Of a DNA stretch of 64,000 nucleotides, positions 55,793 through 64,000 are shown one piece after another. The DNA lies in contig CAWIOP010000004.1 in assembly GCA_963837755.1 (NCBI GenBank), positions 496,001 through 560,000 of the forward strand, written 5' to 3'. Numbering within the stretch: the first letter of the stretch is position 1; every line of letters starts with the position of its first letter. A program made the position numbers and the translations under genes. The notes beneath the pieces were generated by a model. The model saw only the letters and a program-made list of their open reading frames with translations. It did no database searches and was not told the origin of the DNA. Origin of the DNA: JADGHX01 sp963837755. Its GTDB lineage: Bacteria > Pseudomonadota > Gammaproteobacteria > Steroidobacterales > Steroidobacteraceae.

Positions 55793-56986
55793 ATGAGGCC
55801 CACTCTCGAAGTGAAGGCCACCGACGGTGCGGCGCGCCTCGGCCTGATGACGCTGACGCATGGCACGGTGGAAACGCCCGCATTCATGCCCGTGGGCACG
55901 TACGGCAGCGTCAAGGCGATGACGCCCGAAGAGCTCGAAGGGCTCGGCGCTCAGATCGTCCTCGGCAACACGTTTCACCTGATGCTGCGGCCGGGGCCGG
56001 ACATCATCCATGCGCATGGCGGCCTGCATCGCTTCATGAACTGGAAGCACCCCATCCTCACGGACTCCGGCGGTTTCCAGGTCTTCAGCCTGCGCAGCCT
56101 GCGCAAGATCACGGAGGAGGGCGTGCGCTTCCGCTCGCCCATCGACGGCGCGGAAGTGCGCCTCACGCCCGAGGATTCGATGAACGTGCAGCTGAAGCTG
56201 CGCTCCGACATCGCCATGGCGCTCGACGATTGCACGCCCCACCCGGCGACGGAGTCCGAGGCACGCGACTCAATGGAACGGTCGATGCGATGGGCGGCGC
56301 GCAGCCACGAGCATTACTACGGCTCGGGCCTCGAAGGTCTCGCGGTGGCGCCGGACGGCGAACCGTCGGGCGGCGACACCCGCGGCGGCCAGCCGCCGGG
56401 CGGGCTGTTCGGGATCGTCCAGGGTGGCATGCATACGGCGCTTCGGCTCGCATCCCTGGAGGCGCTGCTGCGCCTGGATTTCTCCGGTCTTGCGGTGGGT
56501 GGGCTCGCCGTGGGCGAGACGGAAGAGGAGCGTTTGCGGGTGCTGGAAACACTGGTTCCCCACATGCCGGCAGAGCGGCCCCGCTACCTCATGGGCGTGG
56601 GACGGCCGGAGGACATCGTGCAGGCGGTGGTCCGGGGCATCGACATGTTCGATTGCGTGATCCCCACGCGCCACGCGCGCAATGGCCACCTGTTCACCTC
56701 CACCGGCGTGGTGAACATCCGCAACAGCCGCGCATCAGGCGGATACTCGGGCCGCTCGACCCCGCATGCGGCTGCTATACCTGCCGCAACTACTCGCGCT
56801 CCTACCTCCGCCACCTCGACCGGTGCAATGAGATACTGGGGTCGCGGCTCAATACCATCCACAACCTCCATTTCTACCTGGACCTCATGCGCTCGCTGCG
56901 GGCGGGCCATCGCGGCGGGCCGGCTTGCGGCGTTCGCGCGCGATTACCTATCACGGCGGCAGGGGTCGCAGGATGCTGTGGCATAA
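55793..56986 (+). CDS. tgt: tRNA-guanine transglycosylase Tgt (three single-base insertions)
   Basis: Exchanges guanine-34 for preQ1 in tRNAs with GUN anticodons. MRPTLEVKATDGAARLG, MPVGTYGSVKAMTPEEL, HGGLHRFMNWKHPILTDSGGFQVFS (catalytic Asp region), GIVQGGMH and YLMGVGRPEDIVQAVVRGIDMFDCVIPTRHARNGHLFT are typical. The zinc site CYTC(x)n is in a shifted frame between about 56720 and 56910 (CGCYTCRNYSRSYLRHLDRCNEILGSRLNTIHNLHFYLDL), then the original frame returns for RLAAFARDYLSRRQ. Three extra G bases would account for this exactly. It starts at ATG 55793 after GGGGAA. Usual order queA-tgt-yajC-secD-secF. Confidence 0.92.
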   Translation: MRPTLEVKATDGAARLGLMTLTHGTVETPAFMPVGTYGSVKAMTPEELEGLGAQIVLGNTFHLMLRPGPDIIHAHGGLHRFMNWKHPILTDSGGFQVFSLRSLRKITEEGVRFRSPIDGAEVRLTPEDSMNVQLKLRSDIAMALDDCTPHPATESEARDSMERSMRWAARSHEHYYGSGLEGLAVAPDGEPSGGDTRGGQPPGGLFGIVQGGMHTALRLASLEALLRLDFSGLAVGGLAVGETEEERLRVLETLVPHMPAERPRYLMGVGRPEDIVQAVVRGIDMFDCVIPTRHARNGHLFTSTGVVNIRNSRASGGYSGRSTPHAAAIPAATTRAPTSATSTGAMRYWGRGSIPSTTSISTWTSCARCGRAIAAGRLAAFARDYLSRRQGSQDAVA

Positions 56987-57076
56987 TGCCGCCCCTTCGC
57001 GCCTGGCCCCCTCCCGCGGACACAGCGGGCAGGCGGTGCCGAAGGCGTCTCGAGGCTCTCAATCCAAGGTGAAGAC

Positions 57077-57411
57077 ATGAACGGTTTGATTCCGGAAGCC
57101 ATGGCGCAAAGCGCCGGCGGCGCAGCGACTGGCGGCGGGTTTGCCCCGCTGCTGATGATGGTTGTGTTCATCGCCATCTTCTATTTCCTGCTCATTCGCC
57201 CGCAGCAGAAAAAGGCCAAGGACCACCAGGCCATGGTCACGCAAGCCTGTCCGCCGGCGATGAAGTGGTCACGAGCGGCGGCATCCTCGGCAAGATCATC
57301 GAGGTGGGCGACAGCTTCATCACGCTCGAGATCGCCGAAGGCGTGCGCATCAAGGTGCAGAAGTTCCAGGTCACATCGCTGATGCCCAAGGGCACGCTGA
57401 AAAGCAGCTAG
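57077..57411 (+). CDS. yajC: Preprotein translocase accessory subunit YajC (one frameshift)
   Basis: A single membrane helix (LLMMVVFIAIFYFLLIRPQQKK) identifies YajC, the small partner of SecDF. After HQAMVTQ the frame changes; the continuation (LSAGDEVVTSGGILGKIIEVGDSFITLEI ... KFQVTSLMPKGTLKSS) is in the next frame, as if one C were missing from CCC near 57246. With it restored the protein is 111 aa, the normal size. Shine-Dalgarno AAGGTG precedes the ATG. Followed three bases later by secD. Confidence 0.92.
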
Positions 57412-57414
57412 GTC

Positions 57415-59316
57415 ATGCTCCAATACGCGCGCTGGAAATACATCCTCGTCGGCATCGTCCTCGTTCTCGCGCTGCTGTTAGCGCTGCCGAACGTGTTCGG
57501 CGAGTCGCCGGCACTGCAGTTCGCGCGTAAGGATCGCGCCGAGATCGACGCCACGGCCCAGGCGGCCGTCGAGAAATGTTCTCAACGAGCGGCAGATCAC
57601 CTTCGCGAAGAGCTCGCTCGAGAAGGGGCGGCTGATGATCCGCTTCGCGAACGTGCCGGACCAGCTGCGTGCGCGCGATGCCGTCAACCAGGACCAGACC
57701 CTCTCGAAGAGCTACGTCACCGCGCTGTCGTTCGCCACCCGCGCGCCGGCGTTCTTCGCCAAGGTGGGCCTGGAGCCCATGCCTTTCGGCCTGGACCTGC
57801 GCGGCGGCCTCTACCTGCTGTATCAGGTGGACACCGATGGCGCCATTACCCAGGTGCTCGAGAACTACGCGCAGGCCATGCGCCGCGCGCTGCAGACCGA
57901 GAAGGTCGCATTCACGGATGTGGTGCCGACCGCCGTGGACAGCGACCGGAACAACGCTGTGCGGGTGCTGTTGCCGCCCGGCGCCGACGCCGACGCCGTG
58001 CGCGCCACGCTGTCGAAGACCATTACCGATCTCACGCTGACCACGGTGAATCTCTCGTCGGGCCCGGCGGTGCAGGGCATCCTGAGCCAGGCGCAGGTGC
58101 GCGAGCGCCAGGTTTACGCCATCCAGAAGAACATCGAGACGCTGCGCAACCGCGTGAACGAGCTCGGCGTCTCCGAGCCCATCGTGCAGCGGCAGGGCAA
58201 CGACCGCATCAACGTGCAGCTGCCCGGCGTGCAGAACTCCGCAGAGGTGAAGGACGTTCTCGGCAAGGTCGCCACGCTCGAGTGGCGCCTCACCGACATG
58301 CAGAACAACCCCCTGGAGGCGCAGCGCCGTGGCCGCGCGCCGCTCGGGTCCAAGCTCTATCTCATGCGCGAGACGAAACAGCCCGTGCTGTTGAAGCGCG
58401 ACATCATCGTCACCGGTGACCAGCTCACCGACGCGAAGAGCGTGCCCACGCAGGACGGCCCCGGTGTGTCGATCAAGCTCGACGCGCGCGGCTGGCGACG
58501 AGATGCTGAAGACCACCAGCGCGAACGTCGGCCGGCGCATGGGCGTGGTGTTCATCGAGAAGAGCCGCGAGCCTGTCATCGTCGACGGCAAGCCCCTCAT
58601 GGCCGATGGCAAGCCGGTGACTCGCGAAGTCACCACGCAGGAAGTCATCAGCGACGCCACCATCCGCGGTGTCTTCGGTAACACGTTCCAGATCACCGGC
58701 CTGCGCTCCAGTGAAGCGCGCGACCTTGCGCTGCTGCTGCGGGCCGGCTCGCTGGCCGCGTCCATTTACGTGATCGAAGAGCGCGTGGTCGGCCCGAGCG
58801 TGGGCGAGGAGAACATCCAGAAGGGCGTCACGGCGCTCATCGTCGGCATGGCCGGCGTGTTCCTGTTCATGATCATCTACTACAAGATCTTCGGCATCGT
58901 CGCGGACCTGGTGCTGCTGTGCGAACGTCGTGCTGCTGGCAGCGTTGCTGTCGCTGCATGGGCGCTTCGCTGTCGCTGCCGGGCATCGCGGGCATCATCC
59001 TCACCGTCGGCATGGCCGTGGACGCGAACGTGCTGATCTACGAGCGCATCCGCGAAGAGCTGCGCAAGGCGTGTCGCCCCAGGCGGCGATCCGCGCCGGC
59101 TTCGACAAGGCGTTCTCCGCCATCGCAGATTCGAACATCACCACGCTGATCGCCGGCATGGTGCTGTGGGTGCTCGGCACGGGCCCCATCCAGGGCTTCG
59201 CCATCGTGCTGACGCTCGGCATCTTCACGTCGATGTTCACGGCGCTCATGGGCAGCCGCGCGCTGCTCACGCTCATGTACGGCGGCAAGCGCAAGCTTGC
59301 GCGTCTCCCGATCTAA
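57415..59316 (+). CDS. secD: Protein translocase subunit SecD (several frameshifts)
   Basis: Large inner-membrane subunit that helps drive export using the proton gradient. N-terminal membrane helix WKYILVGIVLVLALLLALPNVFG; periplasmic P1 region with GLDLRGGLYLLYQVD; ending with membrane helices carrying GIILTVGMAVDANVLIYERIREEL and a C-terminal GSRALLTLMYGGKRKLARLPI. About five single-base shifts occur: an extra T near 57575, an extra base near 58495, further ones near 58920 and 58960, and a missing G near 59070. Corrected length about 634 aa equals SecD of other bacteria. Start at ATG 57415. Confidence 0.93.
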
Positions 59317-59328
59317 AGGCAGGCCCGC

Positions 59329-60265
59329 GTGGAATTTTTCAGCAAGGCAACCAGCTTCCCGTTCATGGCCACCCGCAAGGTGTGGTACGGGCTGTCCGCG
59401 GTGCTGATGATCATCTGCTTCGCGTCGTTCTTGGTGCGCGGGCTCAACTACGCCATCGACTTCACGGGTGGCGTCAGCGTCGAAGTCAACTTCCCGAACA
59501 CGGCGGACGTCGAGACGCGTTCGCACGGCGCTGGAGGCCGCGCGGTTCCACGAGCCGCAGGTGCAGACCTTCGGCTCCTCGCGTGACGTGGCGATTCGCC
59601 TGCAGCCCATCGCCGGCCAGACAGGCGACGTCATCCGCGCGCGCATCGAGGAGGCGCTCAAGCCGCATCGACGCGGGCGTGCAGATCCAGCAGCTCGAGG
59701 TGGTGGGCCCGCAGGTGGGCGACGAGCTGCGCAACAGCGCCATCTGGGCGCTCGGCTTCACGCTGCTGCTGATCTTCATCTACATCATCCTGCGCTTTCA
59801 CACGTGGCGGCTGTCGCTCGGCGCCATCCTCGCGGTGCTGCACGACCCGATCCTCGTGCTCGGCGTGTTTTCATCACGCAGACGCCGTTCGATCTCGCGG
59901 TGGTGGCGGCCATGCTCGCGGTCATCGGCTATTCGCTCAACGACACCGTCGTCGTGTTCGACCGCATCCGCGAGCGCTTCGAGAAGAACCGGCGCCTGGC
60001 GCCGGCCCTGGCGCTCGACCAGGCCATCAACCAGACGCTGTCGCGAACCATCATGACCAAGGTGGTCACGTCGATCGTCGTGGTGGCGCTGCTGTTGCTG
60101 GGCGGGCCGGCGCTGCGCGGCTTCTCCGAGGCGATGCTCATCGGCATCGTCGCCGGCACCTATTCGTCCATCTACATCTCGGCGGCCGTCGCGCTCGACT
60201 GCGGGCTCAAGGCCGAGCACATGTTCCCGACGGTAAAGAAGACCGCCGTCGACCACTTGCCGTAA
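59329..60265 (+). CDS. secF: Protein translocase subunit SecF (several frameshifts)
   Basis: Partner of SecD. Starts with GTG 59329 12 bases after the SecD stop: MEFFSKATSFPFMATRKVWYG and a first membrane helix. Then LNYAIDFTGGVSVEVNF, the second half with LRNSAIWALGFTLLLIFIYIILRF, LAVIGYSLNDTVVVFDRIRERF and SRTIMTKVVTSIVVVALLLLGG-PALRGFSEAMLIGIVAGTYSSIYISA. Frame changes near 59520 and 59670 (each one extra C) and near 59870 (one T missing from a run). Corrected length about 312 aa is normal. Confidence 0.93.
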
Positions 60266-60298
60266 CGCTGCTGCCTCAATCGTATACCGGGTCCGCGC

Positions 60299-61034
60299 AT
60301 GATCGAGCTGCTCTCCGATCCGCAAGCGTGGCTTGCGTTCGTCACGCTGTCGTTGCTGGAGATCGTCCTCGGCATCGACAACATCATCTTCATCTCGATC
60401 CTGGTGGGCCGCCTGCCGCCGGAGCGGCGCAAGTCCGCGCGCATCACCGGCCTGGCGCTCGCGATGCTCACGCGCATGGCGCTGCTGTTCTCCATCGTGT
60501 GGCTCACGCGGCTCGACCAAGCCGTGGTTCCACGTCGGGCCGCAGGCGGTTCTCGGGGCGCGACATCATCCTGTTCCTCGGCGGGCTGTTCCTGCTGGCC
60601 AAGAGCGTGCTCGAGATCCACGACACGCTCGAAGGCGCCGAGCGAAGAGCGCAACGCGCGGGTGTTCGCGAGCTTCATCCTCACCATCGTGCAGATCGCG
60701 CATCATCGACATCGTGTTCTCGCTCGACTCGGTGTTCACCGCCGTCGGGCTTGCGAAGCAGCTGCCGGTGATGGTGGCGGCGGTGATCGTGTCGATCCTC
60801 GTGATGATGGTGGTGTCGGGCGCCATCTCGGCGTTCGTCGACCGCCACCCGACCATCAAGGTGCTGGCGCTGTCGTTCCTCATCCTGATCGGCGTGGCGC
60901 TCATCGCCGAAGGCGCGCACTTCGAGATTCCGAAGGGCTATCTGTACTTCGCGATGGCGTTCTCGGTGATCGTCGAGATGATCAACATTCGCCTGCGCAA
61001 GCTGCTCGATAAGAACAGGTCGCCGGCGCGTTAG
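60299..61034 (+). CDS. TerC-family integral membrane protein (several frameshifts)
   Basis: About 244 aa once corrected. The start MIELLSDPQAWLAFVTLSLLEIVLGIDNIIFIS is the TerC signature with the conserved acidic residues in membrane helices; later parts are KSVLEIHDTLEG, VFASFILTIVQIAIIDIVFSLDSVFTAVGLA, VMMVVSGAISAFVDRHPTIKVLALSFL and MAFSVIVEMINIRLRKLL. Extra single bases near 60518, 60552, 60640 and 60700 break the frame. TerC relatives are linked to tellurite or manganese export; the substrate here is not known. It follows secF by 33 bases and ends before a large inverted repeat. Confidence 0.88.
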
Positions 61035-61559
61035 GCTCTTGATCTACCGGGCCGCCCGGATCTCTTCAGAGTCAGAGTAGCGCCGCCGAAACGCCGAGGT
61101 GGGTTGGGGCGCGTCACGCGTAGACGGGCTGAGGCAGACAGTTCTGGTCGCGTTTTGAGCTGAACGTGCCTGCGGGAGAAAGACGGCGGCCTTCCAGACT
61201 GGGGCCGCGCGCATCGGCCGAGTCTTTCGCTCCCGCAGAGACAGTTTTCGAACCGACTCCCGGCCTGCACGGGCCGACTCTGAAGAGATTGTCGGCGTCG
61301 GCCCGACCCACCTACGAAGCGTCGCGCGCCAGACCGGCACACCGTCTCGGCGTCGGCTCACTCGAAGAGATCCTTGGCGGGCACGTGGCCGCGTAGGACA
61401 ACGCGGCCACGAGGCCCCGCAGGATGCGGTCTTGCGGCCGGTGCCCGCCAAGGATCTCTTCGAGTGAGCCGACGCTTGCGATCAAGCACTCTCACTCTTG
61501 TCGCAACGAGCTCCACCAGAGTCCCGGACGAAATGCCGCAAGCGACGAGCCTTCTCAGG
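61035..61559. other. Non-coding region between convergent genes, rich in inverted repeats
   Basis: No supported gene in these 525 bases, although several frames are open. It contains three nested or adjacent inverted repeats: TCTCTTCAGAGTC at 61061-61073 with its complement at 61276-61288; CTGCGGGAG at 61170-61178 with its complement at 61230-61238; and the large one at 61350-61475 described separately. TerC (plus) and the permease (minus) both read into it. Confidence 0.6.
61350..61475. repeat. 35-bp perfect inverted repeat with nested hairpin
   Basis: The arm 61350-61384 (starting GCGTCGGCTCACTCGAAG) is the exact reverse complement of 61441-61475. Within the 56-base spacer lies a second perfect stem, GTGGCCGCGT at 61385-61394 and ACGCGGCCAC at 61401-61410, with loop AGGACA. 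The transcript in either direction would fold into a long stem; there is no U-run after it. Confidence 0.9.
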
Positions 61560-63021
61560 TCAAGGGCTCAAAGCCCCCAAGCGAAGCTTGCTACGGCTGT
61601 AGCTATAGGCGAAGTAGATGACCACGCCGATGGCCGTCCAGATGATGAGCCGCCACCACGTGTCGGCAGGCAGCCCCGCGGCCATGATTCCGCAGAACCC
61701 GACGCCCAGGATGGCGACAGGCCAGATGCCCTTTACGCGGAAAGGGCGCGGCAGCTCAGGGCGCGTGTAGCGAAGCACCAGCACGCCGATGCAGACCACG
61801 ATGAACGCGATGAGCGTGCCGATGGAGACGAGCTCGCCGAGGATGCCGATGGGCAGCAGGCCGCCGGCGATCGCCGCGCACGTGCCCGTGATGGCGGTGG
61901 CGACGTGCGGCGTGCGGTATTTGGGATGCACCTTGCCGAATGCGGGCGGCAGCAGGCCGTGGCTCGCCATCGACAGGAAGATGCGCGCCTGCGCCAGGAT
62001 CATCACGAGGATCACCGACGTGAGGCCCGCGAGAGCGCCGATGATGACCATTGGCGTGAGCCAGTTGAGCCCCGAGTGGGCCTGCAGCGCCACGGCGACC
62101 GGCGCGGCGTCGTTGAGCTTCGGGTAGGGGATGAGCCCCGTGAGGACGGCGGACATGAGGATGTACAGCACCGTGCAGATGATGAGGCTGCCGAGAATGC
62201 CGATGGGCATGTCGCGCTGCGGGATTCTTCGCTTCCTGCGCGGCGGTGGATACGGCGTCGAATCCGATGTACGCGAAGAAGATGATGCCGGAAGCCCGCA
62301 CGATGCCCGACCAGCCGAACTCGCCGAAGACGCCGGTGTTCGGCGGAATGTAGGGCACCCAGTTGCCGGGGTTTACGTAGTACGCACCGAAGGCGATGAC
62401 GAGCACGACCACCGTGACCTTGATGGCGACGACCACGCCGTTGAACAGCGTGGATTGACGGATGCCGACATAGCAGATGGACGTGACGATGGCCGTGATG
62501 AGCACCGCCGGCAGGTTCAGGATGGCCCCGGTCATGACGATCTTGTGGCCCCCCGCCACGGCGGCGAACGGCGCGCTGGTCAGCGCGTCTGGCAGATGAA
62601 TATTGATCATCTCCAGGAGCTTTACGCAGTAGCGCGACCACCCGACCGCCACGGTGGCGGCGGCGAAGAGATATTCGAGCACGAGGTTCCAGCCCACGAA
62701 CCATGCGACGAACTCGCCGAGCGTGGCGTAGCTGTAGGCATAAGCGCTGCCGGACACCGGCACCATCGACGAGAACTCCGCGTAGCAGAGCCCTGCGAAC
62801 ACGCAACCGAGCGCGGCGAGAATGAACGAAAACGTGATGGCCGGACCGGCGTGCTGGGCGGCGGCGAGGCCGGTGAGCACGAAGATGCCGGTGCCGATGA
62901 TGCCGCCGATGCCGATGGCGACGAGCGCGCCGGGCCCGAGCGTGCGATTGAGCGAGTGGCCTTCCTTGTCTTTCGACAAATCCGCGATCGGGATGGTGGC
63001 GAAGATTCCACGCTTGTTCAT
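61560..63021 (-). CDS. APC-superfamily amino acid permease (one frameshift)
   Basis: A cationic-amino-acid-transporter-like permease with about 12 membrane helices, roughly 485 aa. Opening: LNRTLGPGALVAIGIGGIIGTGIFVLTG, then CYAEFSSMVPVSGSAYAYSY and SGIIFFAYIGFDAVSTAAQEAKNP, where the frame changes near 62215; it continues MPIGILGSLIICTVLYILMSAVLTG to the end. One base inserted in the GC-rich tract before ATGCC accounts for it. Function: uptake of an amino acid across the inner membrane; the substrate is not determined. Convergent with terC across the repeat region; upstream of suhB reading the same way. Confidence 0.9.
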
Positions 63022-63123
63022 TTCGGCCCCCGCATTTTTAGTGCGCCGGACTCTACTACAGCCCTCGAAGCGGACGCGAGGGAGCCGTTCCGTTACGAGC
63101 CGACGCGTTACCGTTCGGCGACG

Positions 63124-63936
63124 TTACGAATCGCGCAGGCGCTCGGTGACGTACGGGGCGAGCAGCTCGACGAGTGCGTCGTAGGCTTTGGGCGACCCGG
63201 CGATGAGGTTGCCGTTCTGCTGGTAGGGCGCGCCCGTGAGCGTGCCGACGCGGCCGCCGGCTTCCTGGATGAGCAGCGTGCCCGCGGCCGTGTCCCACGG
63301 CTTCAGACCGATTTCCCAGAACGCATCCACGCGCCCCGCGGCCACGTAAGCCAGGTCGAGCGCAGCCGAGCCCGGCCTTCTGATGCCGGCCGTGTGCTCC
63401 ATGACCGCGCGCAGCATGGCGAGGTAGGCGTCGATGTGCTGCATGTTGGCGCGATAAGGAAAGCCCGTGGCGAGGAGCGCGCCTTCGAGCCCGCGCTGCT
63501 TGCTCACCCGGATGCGATGGTTGTCCAGGTGCGCGCCGCCGCCCCGGGATGCAGTGAAGATTTCCTGCCGCATGGGGTCGTAGATGACCGCGTGCTCGAG
63601 CTTGCCGCGATGCTGGCAGGCGATGGACACCGAGAACACCGGGAAGCCGTGCAGGAAGTTGGTGGTGCCATCGAGCGGGTCGATGATCCACACGGTCTCC
63701 GTGTCGGCGCCCTGGGTTTCACCGCTTTCTTCCGCGAGGAACGAATGCCTCGGGTAATGCTTGCGGATGTGCGCGATGATCTCGCGCTCGGCCGCCTGGT
63801 CGATCTCGGTGACGAAGTCGTTGCGGCCCTTCGAGGTGATCTGCAGGCTCTCGAGGCGATTCATGCTTCGGACGATGATCTCGCCGGCATTGCGTGCGGC
63901 GCGGACCGCAATGTTGAGTAGCGCGTGGGCGGCCAT
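63124..63936 (-). CDS. suhB: Inositol-1-monophosphatase family protein SuhB
   Basis: A 270-aa Mg-dependent phosphatase: EESGE, WIIDPLDGTTNFLHGFPVFSVSIA (metal-binding DPxDGT) and KPWDTAAGTLLIQEAGG are the three family motifs. In enterobacteria SuhB also joins the NusA/NusG antitermination complex on rRNA operons. The ATG follows GGAAG at six bases. About 100 bases separate its stop from the permease start. Confidence 0.94.
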   Translation of the reverse strand: MAAHALLNIAVRAARNAGEIIVRSMNRLESLQITSKGRNDFVTEIDQAAEREIIAHIRKHYPRHSFLAEESGETQGADTETVWIIDPLDGTTNFLHGFPVFSVSIACQHRGKLEHAVIYDPMRQEIFTASRGGGAHLDNHRIRVSKQRGLEGALLATGFPYRANMQHIDAYLAMLRAVMEHTAGIRRPGSAALDLAYVAAGRVDAFWEIGLKPWDTAAGTLLIQEAGGRVGTLTGAPYQQNGNLIAGSPKAYDALVELLAPYVTERLRDS

Positions 63937-64000
63937 TTAAACTTCCGGAAATCCAGTGCAGTGGCGAGCCGAACGGCCCAGCCTTGAAGCGCGGTAGCCT

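Noticed and set aside
54583..57072. One long queA-tgt fusion frame of about 830 codons
   Set aside because: Only the first part matches QueA and a short piece matches the Tgt zinc site; the main Tgt homology is in another frame, so the long frame is an artefact of indels.
61035..61559. CRISPR array in the repeat-rich intergenic region
   Set aside because: The repeats are inverted, not direct and regularly spaced, and no cas genes are present.

Overview
The window is GC-rich, densely coding DNA from what looks like a chromosome of a Gram-negative gammaproteobacterium. The evidence is the adjacency queA-tgt-yajC-secD-secF, an Azotobacter-type 7Fe ferredoxin (fdxA), xerD next to dsbC, suhB, zapE, a TonB-dependent receptor and many signal-peptide or lipoprotein precursors. 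A lineage near Steroidobacterales/Xanthomonadales is my guess, not shown by the sequence.

Layout. 0-7.6 kb: accessory genes (small unknown protein, orphan MNT nucleotidyltransferase, secreted unknown, exported metallo-beta-lactamase-fold protein, esterase, RecQ-family helicase); an exact 84-bp direct duplication brackets about 5.5 kb of this part. 7.6-13.4 kb: TonB-dependent receptor, Big2-type lipoprotein, AraC-type regulator. 13.5-23.7 kb: a colinear set containing an exported TPR-CHAT peptidase-like protein, a sigma factor overlapping it by ATGA, a zinc-finger-like anti-sigma candidate, two secreted Ycf48-like beta-propeller paralogues and three further secreted proteins; this is the most interesting accessory region. 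23.7-32 kb (minus): a 2-oxo acid (pyruvate-type) dehydrogenase E1alpha-E1beta-E2 operon running directly into a large NAD-dependent glutamate dehydrogenase. 32.1-35.4 kb: a MarR regulator divergent from 4-hydroxyphenylpyruvate dioxygenase around a 20-bp palindrome, then small toxin-antitoxin-like pairs. 35.4-44.5 kb (minus): a TetR-led catabolic operon (thiolase, methylcrotonoyl-CoA carboxylase beta subunit, short-chain dehydrogenase, ETF-ubiquinone oxidoreductase, acetoacetyl-CoA synthetase, zapE) divergent from a fused isobutyryl-CoA mutase icmF. Together these point to branched-chain amino acid and tyrosine catabolism feeding acetyl-CoA and the respiratory quinone pool. 48-54.7 kb: plsC, xerD, dsbC, fdxA, a Nudix hydrolase, tRNA-Leu(CAA), and an ECF sigma / membrane protein / double-PDZ set. 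54.7-61 kb: queuosine genes, Sec accessory genes and a TerC-family protein. 61-64 kb: a large inverted repeat, an APC permease and suhB.

Data-quality warning. Many genes that should be intact are interrupted by single-base indels: the NAD-GDH (very many), both E1 subunits, acetoacetyl-CoA synthetase, ETF-QO, tgt, yajC, secD, secF, terC and the permease. Because this includes core Sec genes, and the indels are single-base insertions plus deletions in short homopolymers, I read them as uncorrected long-read errors rather than real pseudogenes. I give the full span of each such gene. Other parts, notably 0-23.6 kb, look almost free of this.
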